In this document: positions 54,286 to 64,000 of the stretch, one piece after another
How positions within the stretch are numbered: position 1 is the first letter of the stretch
Layout: each line of letters starts with the position of its first letter
NCBI RefSeq assembly: GCF_022539505.1
Contig: NW_025899905.1
Location: 308,907-372,906 of the forward strand
Direction of reading: 5' to 3'
Origin: Lolium rigidum
Lineage: Eukaryota > Streptophyta > Magnoliopsida > Poales > Poaceae
Length of the DNA stretch: 64,000 bases
Notes under the pieces: model-generated
What the model saw: the letters and a program-made list of their open reading frames with translations, nothing else
Told to the model about the DNA's origin: nothing
Databases searched by the model: none
Made by a program: the position numbers and the translations under genes

Positions 54286-54993
54286 ATGAGTAATCCTGAA
54301 GTTGAAGTTCGTTCGTTTAAGCAACAAGGGGGAGAATGTTTAAAAGATGCTTGGTATAGAATTAGTGATGCCCATAATAGGTGCACTAAGAAACACTCCA
54401 CCACTATCCTACTCAGGAATTTTTATGTTGGTATCTCTAGCTGGAATAGGTATGTTCTTGATTGTCTCGCGGGAGGTAACTTCCTAGGCGCTCCTGCTTT
54501 AGAAGCTAGTTGCATTATTGAGAGTTTATTTGGAATACCACCTGTTAATGAAGTTAAAATTGAAACCTCTCTTGAAGATGTCATGAAAAAGTTGGAAACC
54601 ATAGAGCAAAACCTTCCAAGTATTGATACTACTTTGGGAGCATTACTTGATAGCACTGATAAACTTGATAAATCTCTAGGTGGAATTAATGAGAAAATCG
54701 CCATCTTAGAATCTTGTGCTATTCATGATAATCAAACCCAAAGGATTAGTGAACTTGAAGAGGCTATGGGAACATTGGGTTTAACCTTTTCATCTATAAA
54801 GTTTAGAGAGAAAGCTTATGTGGGAAAGGAGCAAAGGTTCATGTATATCTCTAAGGGGCCTAAACCAAAAAGCTATTATAGGCCTAAAACTGATAAAGCT
54901 CTTAAAACCACTATAGATAAGGGAGCATCTAAGATACCCAATGGGATAAATTGTGAAAATAATGTTGATACTTCGTCTCTTGATAACACTTGA
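54286..54993 (+). CDS. Gag-like ORF of element C, 235 residues
   Basis: The ORF starts MSNPEVEVRSFKQQ, about 230 bases after the second primer site. It reads like part of an Athila-type gag (LKDAWYRISDAHNRCTKK, LLRNFYVGISSWNRYVLD, GGNFLGAPALEA). Its second half is a predicted coiled coil (about residues 95-165, with SLEDVMKKLETIEQNLPS), and it ends in a basic region. It lacks a zinc knuckle and everything downstream. The domain order suggests it is the end of the capsid region plus a coiled-coil linker from a larger gag. It could still mix with gag from an autonomous partner. The ORF is intact. Confidence 0.65.
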   Translation: MSNPEVEVRSFKQQGGECLKDAWYRISDAHNRCTKKHSTTILLRNFYVGISSWNRYVLDCLAGGNFLGAPALEASCIIESLFGIPPVNEVKIETSLEDVMKKLETIEQNLPSIDTTLGALLDSTDKLDKSLGGINEKIAILESCAIHDNQTQRISELEEAMGTLGLTFSSIKFREKAYVGKEQRFMYISKGPKPKSYYRPKTDKALKTTIDKGASKIPNGINCENNVDTSSLDNT

Positions 54994-57422
54994 TATACAC
55001 TTTACTGCGCCTAGCTGAAAGGCGTTAAAGAAAAGCGCTTATGGGAGACAACCCATGTTTTTACTACAGCACTTTTATTTTATATTTGAGTCTTGGAAGT
55101 TGTTTACTACTGTAGCAACCTCTCCTTATCTTAGTTTTGTGTTTTGTTGTGTCAAGTAAAGTCTTTGATAGTAAGGTTCATACTAGATTTGGATTACTGC
55201 GCAGTATGCATTTCTTTGCTGTCACGAATTTCGACCTGCCTCTCTGTAGTAGCTCAAAAAAATATGCCAATTTACGTGCGTGATCCTCAGATATGTACGC
55301 AACTTTCATTCAATTTGGGCATTTTCATTTGAGCAAGTATGGTGCCTCGATAAAATCAATCTTTACGGACTGTTCTGTTTTAACAGATTCTACCTTTTAT
55401 TTCACATTGCCTCTTTTGCTATGGTGGATGAATTTCTTTGCTTCATTAATGTCCAGTAGCTTTATGCAATGTCCAGAAGTGTTAAGAATGATTATGTCAC
55501 CTCTGAACATGTTAATTTTTATTGTGCACTAACCCTCTAATGAGTTGTTTCGAGTTTGGTGTGGAGGAAGTTTTCAAGGATCAAGAGAGGGAAATGATGC
55601 AATATGATCAAGGAGAGTGAAAGCTCTAAGCTTGGGGATGCCCCGGTGGTTCACCCCTGCATATTTTAAGAAGACTCAAGCGTCTAAGCTTGGGGATGCC
55701 CAAGGCATCCCCTTCTTCATCGACAACATTATCAGAGTTCCTCCCCCGAAACTATATTTTTATTCCATCACATCTTATGTGCTTTGCTTGGAGCGTCGGT
55801 TTGTTTTTGTTTTTGTTTTTGTTTGAATAAAATGGATCCTAGCATTCATTGTGTGGGAGAGAGACACGCTCCGTTGTTGCATATGGACAAATATGTCCTT
55901 AGGCTTTACTCATAGTATTCATGGCGAAGGTTGAATCTTCTTCGTTAAATTGTTATATGGTTGGAATGGGGAAATGCTACATGTAGTAATTCTAAAATGT
56001 CTTGAATAATTTGATACTTGGCAATTGTTGTGCTCATGTTTAAACTCTTGCATCATATACTTTGCACCTATTAATGAAGAAACACCTAGAGCTTGCTAAA
56101 TTTGGTTTGCATATTTGGTCTCTCTAAAGTCTAGATAATTTCTAGTATTGAGTTTGAACAACAAGGAAGACGGTGTAGAGTCTTATAATGTTTACAATAT
56201 GTCTTTTATGTGAGTTTTACTGCACCAGTTCATCCTTGTGTCTGTTTCAAATAACCTTGCTAGCCTAAATCTTGTATCGAGAGGGAATACTTCTCATGCA
56301 TCCAAAATCCTTGAGCCAACCACTATACCATTTGTGTCCACCATACCTACCTACTACATGGTATTTCTCCGCCATTCCAAAGTAAATTGCTTGAGTGCTA
56401 CCTTTAAATTTCCATCATTCGCCTTTGCAATATATAGCTCATGGGACAAATAGCCTAAAAACTATTGTGGTATTGAATATGTACTTATGCACTTTATCTC
56501 TTTTTAAGTTGCTTGTTGTGCGATAACCATGTTTTCTGGGGACGCCATCAACTACTCTTTGTTGAATATCATGTGAGTTGCTATGCATGTCCGTCTTGTC
56601 TGAAGTAAGGGAGATCTACCACTTTAATGGTCAGAGCATGCATATTGTTAGAGAAGAACATTGGGCCGCTAACTAAAGCCATGAATCATGGTGGAAGTTT
56701 CGAGTTTTGGACATATATCCTCAATCTCATATGAGAACACTAATTGTTGCTACATGCTTATGCATTAAAGAGGAGTCCATTATCTGTTGTCTATGTTGTC
56801 CCGGTATGGATGTCTAAGTTGAGAATAATCAAAAGCGAGAAATCCAAAATGCGAGCTTTCTCCTTAGACCTTTGTACAGGCGGCATAGAGGTACCCCTTT
56901 GTGACACTTGGTTAAAACATGTGTATTGCGATGATCCCGGTAGTCCAAGCTAATTAGGACAAGGTGCGGGCACTATTAGTATACTATGCATGAGGCTTGC
57001 AACTTGTAAGATATAATTTACATGATACATATGCTTTATTACTACCATTGACAAAATTGTTTCATGTTTTCGAAACCAAAGCTCTAGCACAAATATAGCA
57101 ATCAATGCTTCCCTCTGCGAAGGGCCTTTCTCTTACTTTTATGTTGAGTCAGTTCACCTATTTCTCTCCACCTCAAGAAGCAAACACTTGTGTGAACTGT
57201 GCATTGATTCCTACATACTTGCATATTGCACTTGTTATATTACTCTATGTTGACAATATCCATGAGATATACATGTTACAAGTTGAAACCAACCGCTGAA
57301 ACTTAATCTTCTTTTGTGTTGCTTCAATACCTTTACTTTGATTTGTTGCTTTATGAGTTAACTCTTATGCAAGACTTATTGATGCTTGTCTTTAAGTACT
57401 ATTCATGAAAAGTCTTTGCTTT

Positions 57423-59380
57423 TGTTGCGGTCAGAAACCCACCGGCGGGCAGCGACTGGCAACACCGTAGAACCGGGAACAACTCAGGGCTGCGGCTGGC
57501 CCCAGTCCCTCGGAGCGACGGCCCGCAAAGCCTTCTGGTCACACGTCCGATGCTGTCGCAAGGGTAGTCTGCTTGGGAGGCCACGTCCTTGATCGATGAT
57601 GAGAGACCCACCACCGCCAACTCGACTGCTTCTTTTTCACTTACGTGAACCGAATAACATCGGTTCCTCACGGTCCTGAAGCGCTGGATGTATTCTGACA
57701 CTGTTTCCCCGCGCTTCTGTCGTACTTGTGCTAGATCGGCAATGCCAGCCTCGGAAGCCTGCGAGTGATACTGCTCATGGAACTGCTCTTCCAACTGCTT
57801 CCAAGTCCGGATTGAGTTTGGTGGCAGCGATGTGTACCACCCGAAAGCCGATCCTGTGAGGGACTGTGCGAAGAACCTCACATGTAGCTCGTCCGATGCT
57901 GAGATCGTGCCCAGCTGTGCCAAATATCGGCTCACATGCTCGATGGAGCTGGAACCATCTGATCCACTAAACTTTGTAAAGTCAGGGAGCCGATATTTGG
58001 GTGGTAGCGGGATCAATTCGTACTCGTTGGGGTACGGCTTGGTATAGCCGAATGTCTTCCTTTCCGGCATCATGCCGAACTGATCTTTCAGAATTGTACA
58101 AATCTGATCCGCGGTGATGGCTAAAGGCGTCGAACCCTGAAGATTCGCCGGGGTGGCATACTTAGCCAGCCATGCTTGCTTTTCCAGTTCTAAGCCAACT
58201 GCAGGAGCTGAGCTCTGTAGGTTTGTCGGAGTGGCGTATTTAGCTAACCAAGTTTGCTTCTCAAGATCTGCTCCCGACGTTCCTCCTGCTGTTCCAGAGA
58301 CCCCTGCTGTTGCAGCCTGGTTCGAGAGTGCCCAGTTACTGCAGTCTGGCACGTATGCGCACGTGTATCCGTGCGGGATCTCCTTGGGCGCCTCAGGTAA
58401 GAATTGGTAGTCACTAGGGTCACCACCAATCTTGTAGACGACGTATGCCGATGAGCTCGGCACTTCTGGTGCTGCCAACGCGAACGGCAGCGGTGGACGG
58501 GACTGGAATGGTACGAGGTGTACGAATATATGGTGGTCCTGCTTGATCAAGATAAAGCTAAAGCGATCTACGACGATTTAGGGTTTTCACCGCATAATCG
58601 GATCATCCTACTCACGATTGGGCCTCGCGCTCGCGTACGGTGACCGTAAGCCGATCCTAGACAGGGCCTAAAAACCAACACGAGGTTGATCCCCGAACAT
58701 CCTCGTCTAGGGCTAGCAAACTACACCCTACACGCCGCTGGATCCTCCAACCCTTTGTAAGGCCTAACTATTGCGGATATTAAACTAATCCTTGAAAAAC
58801 AAGGAGCAACCGTAACGGATCGGATCTACTAAACAAAGATCAAGCGGGGTGCCGCCCCTACACCTAAGATAGGTGTAAGGGCGGCTAGATGTATAAGGGT
58901 TGCACTACGACAGCATATGATACGAAGAACAATGCTAACCCTAACACATCTAAGATAACTACGTTGCTCGCCATCAAAAAAGCTTCAGCACGAGCAACGC
59001 ATGAACAACGTAATAAGCTTGTGCTGCCTAGATCGCAAGATGCGATCTAGGCAGCATGGTGCTTACCGGGAGAAACCCTCGAGACGAAGGAATTGGTGAT
59101 GCGCCGAGATTGATTTGTGTTGAACGTTGGTTGTTGTTTTATAAACCCTAGATACATATTTATAGTCCAGGGGACTTTCTAATTCAGGCGTGCACCTAAC
59201 CGTGCACGGGTAAAACTCTAACTTCTAAATTAAGATGCGATCTACTATAATACAGATACATGGGCAAGTTAGCCCAACTTCTTCGTGTCAGGCCGCTTCA
59301 GAGATCCTCCACGCGTTTAACCTTCAAGCCCATCTCACCTACGGCCCATCTCCTGATTTAGCCAAAATCTGGTGATAACA
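57423..59380 (-). mobile_element. Element E: LTR-bounded insert containing a gag fragment
   Basis: Bounded by TGTT and AACA and by a perfect GCTTT duplication (57418-57422 and 59381-59385). The outer parts, 57423-57564 and 58511-59380, match the two ends of element F's LTR (61659-61799 and 61952-62828). Between them lie about 946 bases of gag coding sequence instead of the 152 LTR bases found in F. A TATA box (minus strand, CTATAAATATG) is near 59157. It is neither a simple solo LTR nor a normal two-LTR element. Confidence 0.85.
57565..58510 (-). pseudogene. Gag fragment inside element E
   Basis: The minus-strand frame is open through the whole segment. It includes a Retrotrans_gag domain (LPDFTKFSGSDGSSSIEHVSRYL, then GSAFGWYTSLPPNSIRTWKQLEEQF and GETVSEYIQRFRTVRNRCY). 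An N-terminal stretch holds a duplicated EKQTWLAKYATPTNLQ-type repeat (also EKQAWLAKYATPANLQ). It joins LTR sequence at both sides without a start codon of its own or the C-terminal nucleocapsid part. The frame runs on into LTR sequence at the left junction. It is a truncated Tat/Retand-type gag. Confidence 0.8.
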
Positions 59381-61658
59381 GCTTTATGATTCAGTTGTTT
59401 ACTCATGTCATTACCATTGTTTTGATCGCTGCATTCATTACATATGCTTAAAATAGTATGATCAAGGTTATGATGGCATGTCACTCCAGAAATTATCTTT
59501 GTTATCGTTTACCCGCTCGGGACGAGCAGGAACTAAGCTTGGGGATGCTGATACGTCTCCGACGTATCGATAATTTCTTATGTTCCATGCCACATTATTG
59601 ATGATATCTACATGTTTTATACACATTATATGTCGTATTTATGCATTTTCCGGCACTAACCTATTAACGAGATGCCGAAAAGCCAGTTGTTGTTTTCTGC
59701 TGTTTTTGGTTCCAGAAATCCTACAAAGGAAATATTCTCGGAATTGGACGAAATCAACGCCCAGGGTCCTATTTTTGCACGAAGCTTCCAGAAGACCGAG
59801 GGGGAAAGGAAGTGGGGCCACGAGGCGCCGCCACAACAGGGCGGCGCGGCTCGGACCCCCGGCCGCGCGGCCCGGTGTGTGGGGCCCTCGTGTGGCCCCC
59901 CGCGTTGCCCTTCCGCCTACTTAAAGCCTTCGTCGCGAAACCCCTAGTACCGAGAGCCACGATACGGAAAACCTTACTGAGACGCCGCCGCCGCCAATCC
60001 CATCTCGGGGGATTCTGGAGATCGCCTCCGGCACCCTGCCGGAGAGGGGAATCATCTCCCGAAGGACTCTTCACCGCCATGGTCGCCTCCGGAGTGATGA
60101 GTGAGTAGTTCACCCCTGGACTATGGGTCCATAGCAGTAGCTAGATGGTTGTCTTCTCCTCATGTGCTTCATTGTCGGATCTTGTGAGCTGCCTAACATG
60201 ATCAAGATCATCTATCCGTAATTCTATATGTTGTGTTTGTCGGGATCCGATGGATAGAGAATACTATGTTATGTTGATTATCAATCTATTACCTATGTGT
60301 TGTTTATGATCTTGCATGCTCTCCGTTATTAGTAGAGGCTCGGCCAAGTTTTTGCTCTTAACTCCAAGAGGGAGTATTTATGCTCGATAGTGGGTTCATG
60401 CCTCCATTAAATGCGGGACAGGTGACGAAAGTTCTAAGGTTGTGGATGTCTTGTTGCCACTAGGGATAAAACATTGATGCTATGTCTCGAGGATGTAGTT
60501 ATTGATTACATTACGCACCATACTTAATGCAATTGTCCGTTGTTTTGCAACTTAATATCGGAAGGGGTTCGGATGATAACCTGAAGGTGGACTTTTTAGG
60601 CATAGATGCATGCTCGGATAGCGGTCTATGTACTTTGTCGTAATGCCCAATTAAATCTCACAATACTCATTATATCATGTATGTGCATTGTTATGCTCTC
60701 TCTATTTGTCAATTGCCCGACTGTAATTTGTTCACCCAACATGCTATTTATCTTATGGGAGAGACACCTCTAGTGAACTGTGGACCCCGGTCCATTCTTT
60801 TACATCGAATACAATCTATTGCAATACTTGTTTTACTGTTCTTTGCAAACAATCATCATCCACACTATACATCTAATCCTTTGTTACAGCAAGCCGATGA
60901 GATTGACAACCTCACTGTTTCGTTGGGGCAAAGTACTTTGGTTGTGTTGTGCGAGTTCCACGTTGGCGCCGGAATCTCTGGTGTTGCGCCACACTACATC
61001 CCGCCGCCATCAACCTTCAACGTGCTTCTTGGCTCCTCCTGGTTCGATAAACCTTGGTTTCTTTCTGAGGGAAAACTTGCCGCCGTACGCATCACACCTT
61101 CCACTTGGGGTTCCCAACGGACGCGTGCTGTACGCGTATCACTAGCCACTGCACCAATACTGGCTTCGCCTTTGGAAAGAGAGCCCATGTTGTTGTACAT
61201 AGCAGCAACTAACCGGGTTGTAAGTGTTGTTGTGGTAGTAGAAAGAGAAGAGGAAGGAAAACCCGTCCAGAGGCCGGTATACTACCTGAGCGAGGTGCTC
61301 TCTCTCTCAAAGCAAAACTACCCGCACTTCCAGAAAATGACTTATGGCGTGTTCATGGCCGCCACCAAACTCAAGCATTACTTTGAGGAGCACCCCATGA
61401 AGGTGGTGAGTGAGGCACCCATCTCTGATATCATGTGCAACAAAGATGCTAGCGGTAGGATTGCAAAGTGGGCGATCCAGATATCACCATACGTACCGGT
61501 GTACTAAATAAGAGATGCCGTAAAATTGCAAGCATTGGCTGATTTCCTAGTTGATTGGGCAGAAATGCAATACAAGCCCCCAGACCAAAAAATAGAATAC
61601 TGGAAGATGCACTTTGACGGATCCAAACTCAAAGAGGGTCTGGGTGCCGGTGTGGTGC

Positions 61659-64000
61659 TGTTGACGTCAGAAACCCACCGGCGGGCAGCGACTGGCAACG
61701 CAGTAGAGCCGGGAACAACTAGGGCTGCGGCTGGCCCCAGTCCCTCAGAGCGACGGCCCGCAAAGCCTCCTGGTCACACGTCCGATGCTATCGCAAGGGC
61801 GTGCCACCTGACCTATACCTGGTCGTGAAGGTGTTGGATGATGCCTCACTTAGTTTCCTGCATGGCATACACGTAAACATTAAATACGAGCCTCGATCGG
61901 CTCTCGGGTTATCTCGTGAATCGGCTCAAAGAGCCGATCCACCCATGATTCGTACAAGGTGTCCGAATATATGGTGGTCCTGCTTGATCAAGATAAAGCT
62001 AATGAGATCTACGACGATTTAGGGTTTTCACCGCATAATCGGATCATCCTACTCACGATTGGGCCTCGCGCTCGCGCACGGTGACCGTAAGCCGATCCTA
62101 GACAGGGCCTAAAAACCAACACGAGGTTGATCCCCGGAACATCCTGTCTAGGGCTAGCAAACTTCACCCTACACACCGCTGGATCCTCCAACCCTTTGTA
62201 AGGCCTAACTATTGCGGATATTAAACTAATCCTTGCAGAACAAGGAGCAACCGTAACGGATCGGATCTACTAAACTATGATCAAGCGGGGTGCCGCCCCT
62301 ACACCTAAGATAGGTGTAAGGGCGGCTAGATGTATAAGGGTTGCACTACGACAAGCATATGATACGAAGAACAATGCTAACCCTAACACATCTAAGATAA
62401 CTACGTTGCTCGCCATCAAAAAGGCTTCAGCACGAGCAACGCATGAACAACGTGGGTAGGCTTGTGCTTGCCTAGATCGCAAGATGCGATCTAGGCAGCA
62501 TGGTGCTTACCGGAGAAACCCTCGAGACGAAGGAGTTGGCGATGCGCCGAGATTTGTTTGTTTTGAACGTTGGTTGTTGTTTATTCCATAAACCCTAGAT
62601 ACATATTTATAGTCCAAGGGACTTTCTAACGTGGGAATAATCCCCACCGTGTACGAGACAAACTCTAACTCCTAACCGACACGTAATCTAATATATTACA
62701 TGATACAAGGGCAAACTAGCCCAAACTTCGCATGTAAGGCCGATTCACGTACTTCTTCTATATATATATTCTTCAAGTCCATCTTGATCGCGGCCCACCT
62801 CTGACTCGGTCCAATTCTGGTGATAACACATGCCCCCCTGGTTTTGGAAATGACATTTCCAAAATCATTATGCTTTCTTTCGTCGGGTCATGTCGTGGCA
62901 GAGCAGAACTGTTGCAGCATCCTTCATCATGACACTTTGTCTTCCCAACTCCACTGTAAAATTCGATAACTTTAGCATCACTTCCTCAGAAACTGCAATG
63001 GCATTAAATCTCCACTAGGCTCCTCATTGTTTAACCGTGCCAATTGATCAGTCCTCTTCATCCCCTTCCTCTGTTCTAGCGGTCAGCACCGAAAAACCCT
63101 CTCCTCCTGAAGCAATGTCCTCCTCTTCCTCTTCCCCCTCAGGCCTCTCCCCCAATCCTCGCCGAAAAGCACGAATGAGGACGACCTTCACTCCGGGGCG
63201 AACCCCATCTCCTCCGACAAGGAGAAGAAAGAAGGAGAAGTAGCGAAAGCCAAGGCCTCCCCCTCCGCCAAGCTCCCGCCGAAGAAGCGTTCCCGCATGT
63301 GGGCGGACAGCGAGGACGAAGATGATGACGAGGAAGGAGAAGAGGAGGAGGAGGAAGATGATTCCTCCTCTTCAGCTGGGTACCCGCCGACGAAGCGCTT
63401 CCGCTCTTGGGCGGATAGCGAGGATGATGATGATGATGAGGAAGAAGAAGAAGCTCCGGCCGAGGGCTGGGGCAGCAGCGACGAGGAACTTCCCGGGAGC
63501 AGGCCCGATGACATCGGCAACAGCGACGATGAAGACAGCGACGACTAGTAGAGTAGGCCTAGGAGTAGCAGTGCACTAGGCACCCGATCCCCCTTTTGAG
63601 AGCCAATCGGCTCTTTCATGTAAAGCCGCTCTTTTGAATTAATGAGAATTGTTCTTCCAATTTATCTTTCCATTAATCCAATTTCAATCCTTCCGCTCGC
63701 CACACCAAGACCGATAGCAACGAATCGGATCTTTTCCCTTTAGACGCTCATGAAGCCGGATTCAGATATCGATTAGACCGTCAGTTAAGCACTTCTCAAA
63801 TTCGGGCTGCAATTTTGCTACCTGGCCGTGATATTTCCCAATCCTATAGCCGATGACTGTTCATCGGCTAATTTGAGAATCCAGTCTCCTTCCTTTTCTT
63901 ACAGCAATAGGACGGCCCAGACCCTGTATCAGCCAACATCTTCCCTTTCCAGCTCTTCTTCTGCAAATAGCTCACCGCTTTCGGAGAAGATCATGATCCG
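61659..64000 (-). mobile_element. Element F: 3' LTR and 3' interior of a minus-strand Gypsy element
   Basis: On the minus strand, the LTR spans 62828 to 61659, starting TGTTATCACCAGAATT and ending CTGACGTCAACA. It is preceded by a polypurine tract (ACCAGGGGGGCATG, minus strand, 62829-62842). The interior continues past the window. It entered element D within the RNase H coding region. A TATA box (minus, CTATAAATATG) is near 62605. It shares its LTR family with element E. Confidence 0.85.
63121..63548 (+). CDS. Acidic antisense ORF in the 3' interior of element F
   Basis: A plus-strand frame, opposite to the element, is open from before 63121 to TAG at 63546-63548. It encodes a Ser/Pro/Lys-rich section (AKASPSAKLPPKKRSR) followed by two similar modules: RMWADSEDEDDDEE and RSWADSEDDDDDEE, each preceded by a basic PPKKR or PPTKR word. 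It ends in a strongly acidic tail. The duplicated basic-then-acidic design suggests a small nuclear protein. Antisense ORFs between pol and the 3' LTR are known in Tat/Retand-lineage Gypsy elements, and this position fits. The start codon is uncertain: ATGs nearby are in another frame, so a frameshift or an exon junction may lie near 63110. Confidence 0.5.

Larger units (their letters stand above)
55080..59548 (+). repeat. Shared 3' internal region of element C, interrupted by element E
   Basis: Homologous to element A's interior from TTGGAAGTTGTTTACTACTG onward; the two share long, nearly identical runs. It contains the hairpin at 55692-55712 and AAGCTTGGGGATGC immediately before the 3' LTR. 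Element E enters at 57423. Confidence 0.8.
52362..61141 (+). mobile_element. Element C: non-autonomous Athila-type retrotransposon, itself invaded by element E
   Basis: LTRs are 52362-53957 and 59549-61141. The target duplication is CTAGC (52357-52361 and 61142-61146). The 5' LTR begins GTATACGTC where the 3' LTR begins TGATACGTC, so the terminal TG is altered at the left end. Primer site TGGCGCCGTTGCCGGGGA is at 53969-53986, with a second copy at 54044-54061. It carries a gag-like ORF and the shared 3' internal region, but no polymerase. Confidence 0.95.
50695..61658 (+). pseudogene. Element D pol (protease, reverse transcriptase, RNase H), split by C and cut by F
   Basis: The protease region reads FSKVLIDNGSSINIMY near 50796. 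Reverse transcriptase follows from 51544, with DPFPLPRIDQVID, FLDAYSGFHQIPL, MPFGLRNAGATY and the YVDD box at 51970-51981. RNase H starts near 52330, is interrupted by element C after codons for TMLA, and resumes at 61142 (TAPILASPLEREP), continuing to HFDGSKLKEGLGAGVVL where element F enters. Damage: frameshifts near 50693 and 50915, TAG at 51358-51360, TGA at 51490-51492 and TAA at 61505-61507. Motif spacing and the long N-terminal gag extension fit the Tat lineage. Apart from these point changes the domains are intact, so inactivation is fairly recent. Confidence 0.88.
40230..64000 (+). mobile_element. Element D: Tat-type Gypsy retrotransposon, host of further insertions, 3' end not seen
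   Basis: D starts TGTTGGGGGGATGAC at 40230, directly after GGAAA (40225-40229), the presumed target duplication. It reads 5' LTR, primer site, gag, protease, reverse transcriptase and the start of RNase H, in one orientation, across three insertions (B, C, F). Its own sequence occupies 40230-41435, 48457-52361 and 61142-61658. The remainder lies beyond the window on the far side of element F. Target duplications at B and C rejoin its reading frame exactly. Confidence 0.85.

Noticed and set aside
60677..61507. A single 276-codon protein
   Set aside because: The first half translates the 3' LTR of element C and only the part after 61142 is RNase H of element D. The join is an insertion boundary, not a fusion gene.
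63188..63520. Serine-run ORF on the minus strand
   Set aside because: It is the reverse reading of the acidic GAGGAA/GATGAT repeats. The plus-strand reading gives structured duplicated modules and is preferred.
1..64000. CRISPR arrays, tRNA or rRNA genes, bacterial operons
   Set aside because: None seen. The tRNA-like words are primer-binding sites of retroelements, and all tandem arrays have transposon or minisatellite structure.

Overview
The window is nuclear DNA from a large, repeat-rich grass genome, most likely Triticeae (wheat, Aegilops, barley, rye). The grounds are Athila-type Gypsy LTRs beginning TGATACGTCTCC with tRNA-Asp primer sites, CACTA elements with GTCGCGGG subterminal repeats, and one two-exon plant cytochrome P450. 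Family names such as Sabrina or WHAM come from recollection of LTR style, not from a search. Nothing bacterial, phage-like or CRISPR-like is visible.

Layout. 1-6060: a badly decayed Athila-like Gypsy gag-pol, split by a solo LTR (1907-3182). 6165-6480: a roughly 95-bp tandem repeat. 6677-14828: a proline-rich ORF of unknown origin, cut by a solo LTR (7199-8594, minus) and then by a complete non-autonomous Gypsy element, here element A (8662-14726). 15069-17131: a PIF/Harbinger element with a dead transposase. 17409-22378: the only plausible host gene, a CYP71-type P450 whose 3.4-kb intron carries an antisense non-LTR retroposon with a 17-bp target duplication. 22900-25330: a dead hAT transposase (minus) split by a solo LTR (23772-24708). 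25533-26465: an LTR fragment. 27631-40229: CACTA DNA with a TNP2-type transposase, tandem subterminal repeats, a minus-strand solo LTR (32070-33519), two captured-looking genes (an unknown ORF and an AP2/ERF gene), a 130-bp palindrome, and a TNPA-like gene joined to a ULP1-type protease.

40230-64000 is a nest. Element D, a Tat-type Gypsy element, entered the ULP1 exon. Element B (41436-48456) entered D's gag. Element C (52362-61141) entered D's RNase H region and was itself entered by element E (57423-59380). Element F (61659 to beyond the window, minus) also entered D. Target duplications flank A, B, C, E and most of the solo LTRs, so the order of events can be read directly.

For follow-up, the most notable points are these. 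A, B and C share LTR style, primer site and about 2.4 kb of 3' internal DNA, yet each carries a different short ORF; B's is an intact 444-codon orphan with a hydrophobic C-terminal segment. E is an LTR with a gag fragment spliced into it. The AP2/ERF gene in CACTA DNA has duplicated ACGTG motifs upstream. The P450 has lost the usual Gly and Asp of its I-helix oxygen-binding motif. No tRNA, rRNA or well-supported small RNA gene was found.
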